Below, piece after piece: positions 32,845 through 45,118 of a DNA stretch of 64,000 nt; the first letter of the stretch is position 1; the number at the start of each line of letters is the position of its first letter. The notes beneath the pieces were generated by a model that saw only the letters and a list, made by a program, of their open reading frames with translations, had not been told where the DNA came from and did not search any database. The stretch comes from Dryas octopetala (Eukaryota > Streptophyta > Magnoliopsida > Rosales > Rosaceae): assembly GCA_963921425.1 (NCBI GenBank), contig OY992836.1:4789825-4853824 (forward strand), written 5' to 3'. Made by a program: the position numbers and the translations under genes.

Positions 32845-34490
32845 TGTTAGTTTCTAGGATTTGTTAATGTTGGCTATTTTCCGTGTCAAAACAATTGTAT
32901 TAATTTGTATTTATTCACTCACAAGCTCTAGGCTAGATTTAGGACAAGGTCTGCTGCTTTGAAGAAGTCAAGAATGAACAAGTCACAAGGTATACTGCAC
33001 TTCATTCATTTCATGAAATTAACAGATTTTTGTCTATTTGACTAGTCATTCACTGATCATAATGAACACTGTTTTTCACGTACAGTGACTGTTACTTAAG
33101 TCACAGTTGCTACAGTGGGTCATTTCGGGTTTTGCTTTTTAAGCCCAATTCTTTGAAAGCCCATATTCTGTTTGGTATTAGACATGCATGTGCACAACAC
33201 ATGACTTGGTTCCCCCAATGTTTTCAAATCAGATCTGATTCCTCTTTCCCATTCACGCACACACACTATTCATCATCTTCTTCATTCTGATTTTTAAATG
33301 CAAAATTCTTTTTGACAGCTGCTTATTTCTATCCTTAGTAAATACTAGGATACCCCTCTAGGACAAAGGAAATATGCCTTTAATCCGTCTCTTGTGGACA
33401 GCCATTGATTGGCTTCCACGTGGCATGGGCGAACATGCCTCTTGCGTGAGTGTGTACGGGTATATGGGCTGTTTTGGTGGAGATCTGTTCGGCATGTTTT
33501 ATGAGCAATTTTAGAGCGTGAATTCGTGGGTTTTCACTGCTGGGTATTTTCCATGTGAGGTGCTCATCTTCATAATTTTCAGAAAATGGTTTTTAATTCT
33601 TGAAAAATCACATAGAGATTTTCTGAAATTGTTTTTTGTTAAATCTGAAATTCTATATGGGTTTGAGTGCTTAAATGTCTTCATACATACTTCAAACACA
33701 TTCATTTTAGATTTAAGTTGAAGGATTCAATATTGATCTTTTCATGCCGATAGCTTGAGAAGATTGATCTTTGTTTGTGAATCCTACATTTGCATATCAT
33801 GTTCATGCATTGATGAAACCACTGAGCTTGGTGCGGATTGGTGCCATGGGTTGATGAGCTTGGAGTGGAGCTGCCTTCTTCATGAATGACCATCTGCCTT
33901 GCGTATGGAAGTTGCACAAAATGGGTAAGATAGCTGCCACTTAGTCTAGGACTTAGTGATAGAGCTTGTGTGCTGAGTACCCTCTTTTGTATTGAACTTC
34001 TGATTTAGTGGATTGCCTGGTCAGCTGGATAGACCCCCAGTTTTTACCCTTTGTGGTTTTTCTGGGTGAACATCTTGTGTGTTTCTGTCTTCCATATTTG
34101 TGTTGTTATGATTACTGACTCACTCATCTTTTAAACACAAATCTGTACTGGAGCTATTTGCTTAAAATTGATATATGACTTATATAACTGTTTAGATAAT
34201 CACACACCACTGTAGTTGTGGATAACACTGGGATGCCTATTGTGATGGGTCCTCTGAGTGTATAGGATGTCACTTGATCCTTGGTGTGTTTGACTTGTGT
34301 TGTTTTACTGAAGTGACTTTTGTTTTTTAGAAGTCAATGTGGAGTTTCACATTTTGTTACTGGACCGTCAGAGTTGTGTTTGGTTGACTAGTTCGTGAGT
34401 GATCACATAAACCAAAAATTGGGGTCCGATCACTGAAAGTGAAATTAATCAAGTTAATTGAGTGAATAGATCACCTAAATTAAACTTTCA
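32845..34490 (+). repeat. 3' LTR of the Sirevirus
   Basis: Constant offset of 17,087 bp from the 5' LTR and equal length. Followed at once by the ctttt target duplication and then the DNA that once continued from 15757. Confidence 0.95.
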
Positions 34491-35690
34491 CTTTTGTCCA
34501 TGGATATCTACAGAACACTTTCATCACAAGTATCAACATAGGTAATTTGCCATTGCAACTTGTGATTTTATATAATTTAGGAATTTGTTTTGAGTTATTA
34601 CTTGACATTCCTAATTTCTTATCCATTTATATCTACATAACACTTCAACACAAGCTTCACATGTTGAGGAATCTGGATCTCAATACGCTGGATTCTAAAT
34701 TGGTAAGTCTTTCACCATCAATTGATTATTGATTTTTTTTTTTGTTAATAATTTTCTAAGACAAAGCTTGGTACGTTACTCAGGTTGCAAAGCATGTAGC
34801 TTTCAATGGTGGAACTTTTGGGAGGCACTAGAGTTAGGAACTTTTGGGAAGCAGTAGAGTTAGGTTGTTTTAAATATGCTCTTTTTGTTGTCATACACTT
34901 AGTTTAAGTTAGTATGTTTATCTTGGGCCAAAAAAAAAATAAGTTAGTATATTTATCTATTATTCTCTTTTTGTTGACTGGGGTTGTCATCGTTAGATTA
35001 TGTTTTCATTATGAATGATGACCCTTTTTTCTTGATGGGGTTGTGTCCCCTTTGATTGGGTTATGTTTTGTTATGACTATTAATGTTATGTTTATGACCC
35101 TTTTTTTTTTTTTTTTTTCTATAGAGTATGACTCCTTAAATGTTTTATGTGGCATGCCTCCTTAAATGTTTTATGTAGCAAATTTTTCAAATTTTGTAGC
35201 AAATTATAGTTCAGTCATTTTGAGATGTGCAAGGAAGGAAATTATGGATGATAAAGTTTGAAGAAAAAAATTTGCAGAACCTATGCATAACAATTTTGTA
35301 GTGTTTTTTTTTCAGTAAATTTACAAATGGAACTTTGAAATAATCCTGTAAACAAATTCATAAATAGGCCTGAAAACCTTCTAACATTGCCACCACCAAC
35401 AATAAAAAATTTGAATAGAATTTATTTTATTTAAAGAATTCCAAAAGTTAGAGAAACGGGATATTAGATACACAAAATGACAAAAAAAAAAAAAAAAGTC
35501 ACTTATTAGTTTAGATGTAAGGCTAAAAAGGACATTTTCAAAGTCAAAACAATCAAAAAGTAACTTTTGTCAAAAGTAACTAACGGCAGGGGTGTGCGTG
35601 TAATTTTCGAAACCTAGGGGGTGTGCATGTAATTTCATCAAATCTCAGGGGATGTAAGTAAAATTGTCCATTTTTTTTAAAGTTTAAAAC
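34491..35690. other. right flank of the Sirevirus, former 3' part of the MuDR-type locus
   Basis: The block cctaatttctt plus tccat.-atatctacat.-aacactt is present twice (about 34491-34530 and 34603-34650) and its start also lies left of the Sirevirus (15741-15757). So this locus already had a short tandem duplication before insertion. About 34780-34850 (aaagcatgtagctttcaatgg) may be the last exon of the decayed gene. At 35590-35665 ggggtgtgcgtgtaattttc and gggggtgtgcatgtaatttc are the kind of sequence found at MULE ends; no inverted partner was seen. Confidence 0.4.
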
Positions 35691-37074
35691 TTAGAATAAA
35701 AAAAATATAAACTTTATATAGAAGTGATGGGCCTTGGTTGGCCTCTCCCTCTATTGGGCTCATAAGTATGAATACCATATTACCAATCTTTTGGACTCAT
35801 AAATATGTGACTTGTGGGCCACTCAGATTCAGTTGATCTCTGGCCTATTGGAGTGGCCCTAATAAAATGCAGCGTTTGGCTTGGACGAAATAACGAACCC
35901 ATCCCGATTATATATATACATTACCTTTATTTTTAATGTTAAAAATATAAGCACAGCATAAAGTGGCTCACAATGAGGTATCATGGTCTTACCCATCATA
36001 CTACTAAGAATTTGTGATTTATTCTTCCATTGTATATATTTATACACACTTTAGATAACCCTAAACCCTTACTAACCACCATAAACCCTAAACCCTAAAT
36101 TCTATTAATTAATACACAAAATTTATTATTAATTCCCTAAACCCTGAACTAATAATAAAGCCTAAGCTAGTTACAAACTAGTAATAAACTTATATAAAGT
36201 TTTATACTAGTTAGTATAACATGAACTTGTAGTAGTTATATAAAGTTTAAAAGTTATAAAGTAGTTGCTACTTACTAGTACATAAAGTTATAAACTAAAA
36301 TTACTAAACCCATATTGTTTTAATTAGGTTTTGTTTATAACTTTATAAAACAATATAAACTATAGTTTAGTTTATATTGTTTTATATAAACTATATTGTT
36401 TATATAGTTTAGTTTATATTGTTTTATATTGTTTTCGTTGGTTTAGTAACTTTAGTTTATAAAACAATATATAATTAGGTTTTATTACATTTTTAATACC
36501 CTAATAATGTCTGACAAAAAAAAAAAAAAAAAAAAACCTCATCTCTCATTCTCGATCTCACTCTCACTCTATCTTTTCTTAGACTCCCACTCTCTCCCAG
36601 TCTCGATCCAAAACCCAGAAACTAGCCCTTGTCTCACCGCCCTCTCTCTTAGACTCTCACTCTCTCTTTTCTTAGAAACCCATCATCGCACTCTCGCCGA
36701 ACGCCCTCTCCCCACTCGGTAGACCACTCCCTCCTCCTCCTCTTCGTCAATCCAGAGGTCCACCGTCGCCGCCCTCTCCTTTGTTGCTTCGGGTTTTCAC
36801 TAAGGTATGTGCTGCAACTCAAGTTATATGTTTTCTTAATTTTTTTGGTGTAATGTTTGAGAAATTAATCTTTGGTTGACTTCTCTTTTTATTTCTTGGG
36901 TGCAGATTGTCTTCTCTTTTGGTTATGAAAAATTATGCAGATTACATGATTATGGATTCAATTTTTTTAAGTACTTTTGTTGATTACATGATTATGGATT
37001 ATAGACTACAAATTTAAGAATTGATGGATATATATATATAGTTTTATGTACGTATGGACTGCTAATTTATAATT
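35691..37074. other. AT-rich intergenic, telomere-like repeats and a CT-rich leader
   Basis: At 36057-36118 and near 36140 there are clustered, imperfect ccctaaa units (interstitial telomere-like motifs). At 36330-36470 short inverted and direct copies of atataaactatattg-type sequence form an AT-rich palindromic patch. At 36537-36804 a CT-rich, then GC-richer stretch ends in cactaaggtatgtg, which looks like a 5' untranslated exon with a splice donor. No downstream coding exon can be attached, and the MULE at 37075 follows. Confidence 0.45.
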
Positions 37075-38718
37075 GGGTAAATTACAATTTAATACCTCAA
37101 TTTTACCTCGGATTTCAAGTTAGTACCTCAAGTTCAAAAAGTTACAATTTCATGCCTTAACTTCGAATTCGTGTCAATTTGATACCTTCGTTAGTCTGAC
37201 CGTTAGAAAGTCCATTAAGTATTGATGTGTCATATCGACTTGACTTTTAAAAATAGCCAAGTGGACATAAATTAATAAAAAAACCTAATTAAACTTTTAA
37301 AATGATTAAAAATATAAAAAATAAATAATTGAATAACAAAAAAAAATAAAGAAACAAAAAAAAAACAAAAAACAAAAAGAAGGCTGAGAGCCTAGCAACC
37401 CCGCAGGCCCCAACCCTCCTCTGTTCGCCTCCCCTGTTGGCCACCCAACCTACCAACCTCCTTCCCCCTCTCTGGCCACCGGCCAAGAACCCTCTTCCCT
37501 CGCCCGAACCACACCTACTCCATCGCTAACCATTCCCGACTGGTCGGCGGCCTAGTGGTCCACAACCCCTGCCATCTCGCCCAGCAACCCCTGCCATTCC
37601 CAGCAACCCCTAACATCCCCAGCCCAAACCCGCCTGCAACACAACAAGACCATCTTCAGCAATAACTGTTTTAGAGATCCAAGAATAAAACCAAGAAACA
37701 ATACCAATTCATATACTCAAGAATAAAACCAAAATGCCTAGATCTTGACCAAAAAAAAAAAAACAAAGAAAAAAACCCAGACTTTGGAAGGTGCTGTAGC
37801 AGCTCAGATGAACAAATTGAAGGTGCCAAAGGACTCGTCGTGCCGAGGGGGTGAAAGCCCAGTGAGTTCGACATCGTGACATGGCCGGAAACTGCCCAAC
37901 GACTCTGCGATCCTCCACTGCAACCAGCCTTAAAACGCCGGCGTAGCTGCGATCCTCCATTGCCCAACAGCGCTGCTATCGTCCACTGCAACTAGCCTTA
38001 AAACGCCGACCAACTCGTCAGAGAGAGAGAGAGAGTTGCAGAAGTTAGGGAAGAGAAAAGGGAAGGGGTGGGTCGGGCTGGGTTGGGTGGGTTGGGGGAG
38101 AGAGGTGTGGAGGGAGTTGGTGGTTCTGAGTGGGGGGAGAGGGGCGTGGAGGGGGTTGGTGGTGTTGGGTGGGGGCAAAGTGGTGAAGAAGATGCTAGTT
38201 TAGGTGGGGATTGCTCGGGTGGGGGGTGCGACGAGGCCGGGACATGGTGGGGGGGTGGCTGACGAGGGGAGGTGGACGCAGGGAGGGGTAGGGAGGAGGA
38301 GGGTTTGGGGGCGGGGGAGAGGGGAGAGAGGGGAGGAAGACAACTGGCCGGGGAGAGAAAGTTGCAGAGAGAGTGAAGGAGTTGGGGAGAAAGATGGTGA
38401 GTTTGAAGATTTTTGTTTTTGACCAAAAAAAAAATTTTTGTTGAAATGATTTAAAGTTTTTTTAAATATTAAAATATTTTTTTTTTTTACATGTGGCAAC
38501 TTAGGTGGCTAATTAGAGTTTAAGTGGACAAAATTAGGGTGAAAAGATAAACATATCTCTGCCACGTCATCAAAGATAACGGTCGATTGACAAAAAATCT
38601 AACGGAGGTATTAACTTGAAACAAAATGAAAGTTGAGACGTGAAATTGCAACTTTTTGAACTTGAGGTACTAACTTGAAATCCAAGGTAAAGTTGAGGTA
38701 TTAAATTGTAATTTACCC
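37075..38718. mobile_element. non-autonomous MULE with 9 bp target duplication
   Basis: Inverted ends: left gggtaaattacaatttaata; the reverse complement of the right end reads the same 20 bases, and similarity extends ~130 bp (37075-37205 and about 38585-38718). Both sides carry the same 9 bp tttataatt (37066-37074 and 38719-38727). A 9 bp duplication with long TIRs is the MULE signature. The 1.4 kb interior has no transposase. It is GC-rich (37380-38420) with G-rich minisatellite-like repeats on the plus strand (about 38060-38175). ORFs there are Pro/Ser- or Gly/Glu-rich low complexity and are not called. Part of the interior could be captured host sequence (Pack-MULE), but I recognise no gene. 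Confidence 0.9.
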
Positions 38719-38727
38719 TTTATAATT

Positions 38728-39500
38728 TGTTTGGCACTTTAGAACATGATTATAAATGTTACTTAGGCAAAAAAACAAAAAAAAAACGAGGTCGGGGATT
38801 TCGGGTGGGTTCAGGGAAGCCACTCCCAGTGAGGTCGAGGACGGGGAATTCCAGTTTAAGTACCCAGAGAATTGGGGCGGATTCAGAGATAGGGGTGGCA
38901 CCTTCGGCCCCGACCCACCATGTTGTCATCCCTAGTGTACGTTTTATGACTAAAGTAACCATACAGAATCTCATATTTCCTTCTTTCCCATATTTTCTCA
39001 GAAGCCAAACAATTATTGTCTTCCCGTTTGCCCATAACAATTCATTGAAACCAAGGTTCAAAATATAGGTCGTGGAGATATTATTGAGACTCTAAAATAA
39101 GGAAATATCGACGGAAAAATCAATATCAGCAACCGTTCACAAAAACAATAGATATTGGCTTCAAACACATAATTTTTAAATGAAACTTCAGGAAATGGTA
39201 AATCAATTATTAATGCATGTATTAAACATATAAATGTCCTAAATTAGGGCCTATATAATAAGTATATGATAGGTAAGTTTCATAACAGTTTAAGTATATA
39301 GTTTATATAATAAACCTATTAACAATAGTTTATTGTATGTAATTGTAAAACTCTAACAAAAAGAAGACATGTCCAATTTACAAATATCAGTAAACAATAA
39401 AGCTTTTAAAATTAAATTACAAACATATAATCAAATATAAACATAGCTATTATAAAAACTAGTATATAAATACAAGATTATTAAATAAGAAAAAGGGGAA
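38728..39500. other. intergenic with a hAT-like terminal fragment
   Basis: About 38785-38936 is rich in ggtcgggg and ccccgaccc motifs and ends with ccatgttgtcatccctag, the typical end of plant hAT-like MITEs (compare 58134-58504). No clear left end or target duplication. The rest is AT-rich without genes. Confidence 0.4.
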
Positions 39501-40153
39501 AATTTTAGTTAAAGGACTGTAACTATACCCCATGTCTCTATTTTGAACATGAATTTCGCTTTGTATCAACTAAAGATTGACACTTTCAATTTGTGTCAAT
39601 TAAGAACCCTATTTTTTTTTTTCCAGTTTTATCTCAACTTTGGCCTGATGTTAGACCTATTAAACCTCCACCAAATTCAGCAAACTTATACTAACTTTAA
39701 AGCTATGCATCTCCTTTTTACAATTATATAAAGATCACTCAAATCAGACATCTACAACTCTAGATAATCAGCCCCAAAGTAAGGTACCCGAAACTGTCTA
39801 ATCGAACCTTTAGGAAAATATCTGGAAAATTGGACAGTTTTGAGTATTCTAGTTTGGGGCCAATTATTTGGAGTTATAGAGGTCCGATTTAAGTGATCTT
39901 TATATGATTACAAAGAAGAGATGCATATCTTTAAACCCAATATAATTTTTCTAAATTTGGTGGAGGTTTAATGGGTCTAACGTCGGACCAAAGTTGAGAT
40001 AAAAACTAAAAAAAATAAGGTCTTTTTTTTTTTTTGGCCAATGGGTAAAAAGAAAAAAAAACAAGTTCCTTAATTGACACAAAATATACACAAATTGAAA
40101 TTCATATCCTGAATAGAGATATGAGGTATAGTTGGAGTCCTTTAGCTAAAATT
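39501..40153. mobile_element. fold-back element (MITE-like) with ~300 bp arms
   Basis: The two halves are inverted copies: aattttagttaaaggactgt at the left pairs with the right end, whose reverse complement is aattttagctaaaggactcc. Inner parts also pair: caactttggcctgatgttag with ctaacgtcggaccaaagttg, gatgcatctcc with gagatgcatat, agatcactcaaatcaga with ccgatttaagtgatct. The whole 653 bp could fold into one long hairpin. No ORF. The superfamily is not certain because no clear target duplication is visible at aaaaggggaa / aaccctaaaa. Confidence 0.8.
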
Positions 40154-40896
40154 AACCCTAAAAAAAACCATTTTCTTATACATTTTTTTAAATTATTATT
40201 AGAATGTTATCATATTAAATTATAATGTAAAATTGAGATATTTAATTAATAAAATAATTCTAAAAAAACTAGTAAATTTAGAGCCCAAATAATATTATTT
40301 TAAACCCAAAATTAGTGGTGAAAGTTTGAGCCCAAACCCACTAATAAAAAACCCAAAATTAATAAAAGATTCATAAAACTAAGCCCACAGACACCGCGCG
40401 ATTGAAAGAGAGAAAGAGGGTGAGACAGAGAGAGCGAGACAGAAAGAGTGAGATAGAGAGAGCGAGACAGAGAAAGAGGAGGAGAGACAGACAGAGCAAG
40501 ACAGAGAGAGCACAAAGCAAGACATATAGAACACAAAGCTCACAGTTGCTGATTGAAGGTTCCTGCTCAAATTTTGGGTGCTGAAACTCTCATAAATTGG
40601 TGCAACTTATTGAGAGTCTTAGTTTGGGTTTTGATATTCTAATGTTAATTCATTGATTAGGTTTCTTCATTAGTAGTTGGGTATGGAAAATTAGGGCTAA
40701 TTTGGCTTAATTTCTCGTTCTTCCCCTTTTTTTTTTTTTTTTTTCAATTTTTTCCTCTGAATTTCGGTATAATATTTATACCGGGGATTTGCGATATCTA
40801 TCGAAAATATCGGCGGTGAAGATTTTGCTTCAGCTCCCTATCGGTATCGGGGACTCCAAAAAGCCACATTTCGGCCGAAACAAATTGTAAGTGTGG
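40154..40896 (+). promoter_or_regulatory. upstream region and probable 5' leader of SEC20
   Basis: A GA-rich tract (40405-40520) is followed by non-coding sequence to the SEC20 ATG; a transcript leader here is an inference. The stretch 40755-40885 (cggtataatatttataccgg, gatatctatcgaaaatatcgg) resembles dispersed plant repeat sequence also hinted at near 39060-39120, so part of the leader may be transposon-derived. No TATA box is assigned with confidence. Confidence 0.4.
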
Positions 40897-43487
40897 ATGG
40901 ACATGGTAGAGGAGGAGGTGGAGAAGGTGAAGAAGGAGTGGGACGAAACATACAATAAGGTCGTAGAGCAAATAAAGGCAATTGAGGATTATGGTAAATC
41001 ACCTGCGCTTAGTACTACCGGTACCAAAATGGAGACGCATAAAGACTCGCTGCCGAGAATGAACGGGATCGCACAGGACTGCTTGGCCTTGCTCAATTCT
41101 TTGCAGTTCAAGCTCGATCTGTTTGCTCCTCAGTTGCCTACTGACGATCAGGTCCAGTCCGCCAAGGCCTTGCTTGAGTCCTGGAAAAACCGATCCCAAA
41201 GGTATCAATTTCATGCTCTCTACCTCTGTTTGGTTGCAGAGAAAGTGGCAGAAAACGTAGGAAAATTTTCAGTTCTGTTTTCGTAGAAATAAAGGAAAAG
41301 AAAATCTTGAATGTTAGGAAAAAAAAAAAAAAGAGTTTTTGTTTTTTGTAGTTTGGAATGCTTTTAAGTTAATTATGTCTTTCAATTTAATGCAACAATT
41401 GAAGCTCTCAGCTATCATTTTTATGTTAAAGCTCTGTCTGTGTATGTAATTGTTTTGGTAATGCTAGTTTTTGTTGTCTTTCTGATCAGTTTGCGGTTGA
41501 GCATGAGGAATGCCAACTTGCAAGCAAAGGCTAACATGAGCAAAGCTGCTCAGAAAGAGGTAACAAAACGACTTTCTGGACGCCAGTTTATTGTCTTCAA
41601 CATTGCTCCTTCACATCATCATCATGAAATGTTGGTTACTTATTACTATTATCTTCATGTTAAACCATTTTTATGTGGATACTTTTACCCTGATTTGAGG
41701 CACAATAAGTTAATTGATGCACTTTCCATCTTGATAATAAACATAAAAAGTTATGGACTTGTAGTTTATTTATGTGCGATTGATTTGACTGTGTTTGTTT
41801 CAGAGAGAACTTCTTTTGGGAGGTGGAGAAGAGTCCACAATTCGTAGACGCAACTTACAGTATGTATCAATTATTTTGAATGGCTTTCAGTAAAAGAGTA
41901 CTCATGTATGCTTGTTGGTTTGCGTATGCATTGTCTTAACTTGGGGATAATTTTGATGGGGATGAATACAGTTTACTATTATATGAATTTGTTATTTAAA
42001 GCATGTAATTTCTCATTTTGTTCCAGGACAAAGGCTGGAATGACATCTGCCGCAGAAAGCATTACAGAGAGCCTTCGCCGTACACGTCAACTGATGGTTC
42101 AGGTTAGTTGCTGTATTTTTGTATTTTCCATTTATTATTCATTTACCTTCTATGCAATGATAATGTGAAGCTTTTGGTGGGATGCAATATTTAATTTTCT
42201 TATTTATTTGTGTGTACACAGGAGGTGGAAAGAAGTGCAGGCACACTCATGACTTTTGGTGAGTTCCTTTCATTCTTACATATCAATTCAATCTTCACCT
42301 TGCTCAGAGTGTGGCACTGCAATTTTCTTATTTTTTAGTTTTTTAACAACTTATCTTGTGACACTGACTTTGGCTTTCATACTGGACTACTGGAGTCTGT
42401 TTGAAAACCTTGCATTGCCATAGAGATAAAAGGTGAAAAAATAAAAAATAAAGTAACACAAATAAAAAATGAAGGAAAGATGTTATAATACTCTTTTCAA
42501 ATCCGTCAAGAATGCTGGATTAAACTTCAACACTTGGTGATCTATCAAACAAAAAAGGCAGAGGCTTTTAATGGATGTTGTCTGTGCAAATCAGCAGAAT
42601 GCTTTTCTTTTTTGGGATCCACTAGTTATACTGTGACTATGGAAGTTAGGGTTTTGGACCTGTTAGAATCAGGGATAACAAGTACAGTTGGCCCAAACTT
42701 CCTCTACGGTATGAACATGTTTTAAAATTGGAATACATTGTTCTTTGACAATGATTTGGTGTCTAGAGCTTCTTATGATTAGCTCTCAGCGCCCTGTTTT
42801 TTATCACAAATTCACAGCTTTGCTCCCTGGTTTTTCATAACTAAGAGGTCTCTTATGTAAACATCAATATACTGAAGGCAACATTTCCCACCTGATCTAG
42901 TGTATCATCCATGTTACAAAGTTTTCAAAGCATTCTCATGTTACTTATTCTGATTTAGCTATTTGCAATGCTTATCTTAGAAATTGTCAATGCTAAAGAG
43001 AAATGATGTTTCATTTGTTACTTCCAGAGTCTGCTTGTATGTAATATTGGAATGTGAATGCTTGGTCGACATTTGTTTGAAAAAATTGTTCACAGGCAGT
43101 AGACTAATACTATATATGTTGGGTTATGCAGAGGAATCTACTGGAGTACTAAAGAAGGCTGAAAGTGAATATAAGGGACAACGTTCATTGTTGATGCGAA
43201 CCAGAAACCTACTCTCCACAATGCAACGACAAGATGTCATAGACAGGCTGATACTTGCATTAGGATTTTTCTTGTTTTCTTGTGCTGTTCTTTATGTTTT
43301 TTCGAAGCGTATTGGTCTACTGACGTTGCAGAGGCAGGTCACAGCTGCCATTAAGGCTGGTTTGGTTGGGCAAGCAGAACTCAGACCTGGAGCTGTTGAA
43401 GATGGCATAAATCATGCCCAGGCCTATGGCAATGCAGTTCATAAGGGGGAGGAACCTCTAGAAAGATTGATGCACGATGAACTCTGA
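40897..43487 (+). CDS. SEC20: SEC20-like Qb-SNARE, six exons
   Basis: Exons by GT-AG sites: 40897-41201, 41490-41559, 41804-41859, 42027-42102, 42222-42258, 43132-43487. Together they give exactly 900 nt, 299 residues plus stop, with phase kept at every junction. Residues 1-~115 are helical (MDMVEEEVEKVKKEWDE). The SNARE helix lies at ~125-218 (TKAGMTSAAESITESLRRTR). One membrane segment is at ~221-238 (LILALGFFLFSCAVLYVF), then a ~60-residue lumenal tail ends in HDEL. Sec20 proteins act in Golgi-to-ER retrograde vesicle fusion at the ER with Ufe1/syntaxin-18, Use1 and Sec22; a C-terminal HDEL is known for yeast Sec20. The gene has no frame lesion and is the best candidate for a working host gene here. 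The GTG codons just upstream are not used as start; MDMV is chosen because it begins the conserved helix. Confidence 0.92.
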
Positions 43488-45118
43488 AACTCTAGTTCTG
43501 TTAAAATTACAAGTTGTCTATACCATGGGTTTTTTTTGTTGGTTTTCAATTTTCAGGAGCCAGCATTGTTAGATATGTACAATTTTTATTCATATTGGAA
43601 TAAAAGAATACCGTACACATGGCTTTACCCCTTAACCAAAAGAAACAACAAAGGAATCACTCACTAAATCTAACAGTCAACCGATTTAGCAAAACTAAAG
43701 TAGTCAAATTGGTCGCTGTCACTAATCTTATGATTTATGAAGTTGCTTAGTTTGAGCTTCATTTTATAGCAAACCTCATCACCAAACCCATAGTTTTCAA
43801 AACCAAATGCTGACAGACAAAGACATTGAGCATCTCATACAATATAAATATAATAAGATAAATATAATTAATTACACAGTAAATTGAAAACTTGAGACTT
43901 TCCTCACACCAAAAACCCAGCAAAGCAAGGTTTTATCAAAAGGTGGGGAAAAAAGAAGAAGAAATACAGCTGAAATTCAGTTTGATGTTCTGGTTCTGCA
44001 TTGATAGTCATGCCCACGACCTATATTCTTGCTAGTTTCTATCTCAAAACTCTGGAGGTTCACAAGCTAAGACATCTGGTTCGAAACCTTAGAAAATTTT
44101 GAATGGCCAAACTAGACATAAGAAACAAACATCACACATAATCACCACCTACTTTTATCGCTAGCAAATAGAAACCACCACCAACATGTTAAAAGTCTTA
44201 TTTGCTTTCTCAAAAAATGGACACGACATGCCAAATCATGATACTATTTTTATAATATCAACAATTATGGTGCTATACTGCTATGCTATTTTATTAATAT
44301 GATATAAAATATCGCACAATCTGTTTGATAAAGTAGTCTATTATTTAGAGCTATACAAACCATATTATTTAGAGCTGTACAAATTATGCTTAGTGGATTG
44401 TGTGCTCATGTAGGATCAACCATACTATGTCATTTTCTTAACCTTTCTTTCTCCATCTCTTTCAATATTTTCCATTCCTTGCTATACTCTGTTAGTTGGA
44501 TTGGATGACAAATATATCATTTAAAAATATATAATAGTAACTTTTGGAAAATATATCAACAATTAGATCATTGGTTACACAATTCACAAATAATAGGCTC
44601 ACACTTAGGAAAAATTAGATGTCTAATTGTTCTTTATGTTTAAATAGGTTGTTAATGCAAGTTGTTCAATATTTGTAATGAAAAAAAGAAAGTTGTTCAA
44701 CCCCTATTATTTTTTTTAGGGGATAAATTGAGACATTAAAATTTCATCGAATAAAGTGAAACAAAGTTATAATTTTGGAGAATAAATGTGTGAATAAGCC
44801 TAATAATAATCATATAAACATCTTAATCAATTAGACCTCCGGTATTAATAAAAGTAATCACGAGCACATAAAATCACAAAAGTGTCAAATAGTGCACCTA
44901 CAAGGAATCAAACAAAAAATGAGAGAATAGAAATCAAGAAGTATTTCCACTAACTCACCAAGGTCACATTCTGTAAATTTGAGTCCAGTACGTTAGCATG
45001 AGCTCAATCGATAGCAAAAGTTGGCTCAAACGAAGTGTAAGTGGGCCAGTTTTGGTTATCTGTACCACCCGAACCTAATTTCTAGAGACTGAAGAGCCCA
45101 AGTTGATTGCTAAAGGTT
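43488..45118. other. SEC20 3' flank and intergenic
   Basis: Possible poly-A signal region near 43598 (ggaataaaag). Otherwise AT-rich sequence with no ORF or clear repeat boundary. A ggttcgaaacc motif at about 44077 resembles a tRNA B-box but I could not define a SINE around it. Confidence 0.5.

Larger units (their letters stand above)
15758..34490 (+). mobile_element. Ty1/copia Sirevirus, nearly complete, carrying a nested gypsy element
   Basis: LTRs of 1,646 bp at 15758-17403 and 32845-34490, TG...CA ends, flanked by identical 5 bp ctttt (15753-15757 and 34491-34495). A primer site tggtatcagagc (tRNA-iMet type) starts 17407. Gag and pol follow in one direction, and a polypurine tract (aaagggggaga) sits directly before the 3' LTR. 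Order gag-protease-integrase-RT-RNase H is that of Ty1/copia. A large gag with two CCHC knuckles and several extra polypurine tracts upstream of the 3' LTR point to the Sirevirus (Maximus/SIRE) lineage. The LTRs looked identical wherever compared, so insertion is recent. Coding is interrupted by the nested element at 19934-28740 and by one stop in RT. Without the nested DNA the element would be about 9.9 kb. Confidence 0.95.

Noticed and set aside
12720..35670. A single MULE with ends at ~12740 and ~35660 around the MuDR-type transposase
   Set aside because: The two candidate ends are not inverted copies of each other and no 9 bp duplication was found, so the boundaries stay undefined.
37998..38499. 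Pro/Ser-rich ORFs of 99-142 codons, minus strand
   Set aside because: Simple-sequence translation of the G-rich repeat in the non-autonomous MULE; no domain and no start context.
44060..44090. tRNA gene or SINE from ggttcgaaacc
   Set aside because: No A box or cloverleaf could be fitted around the B-box-like motif.
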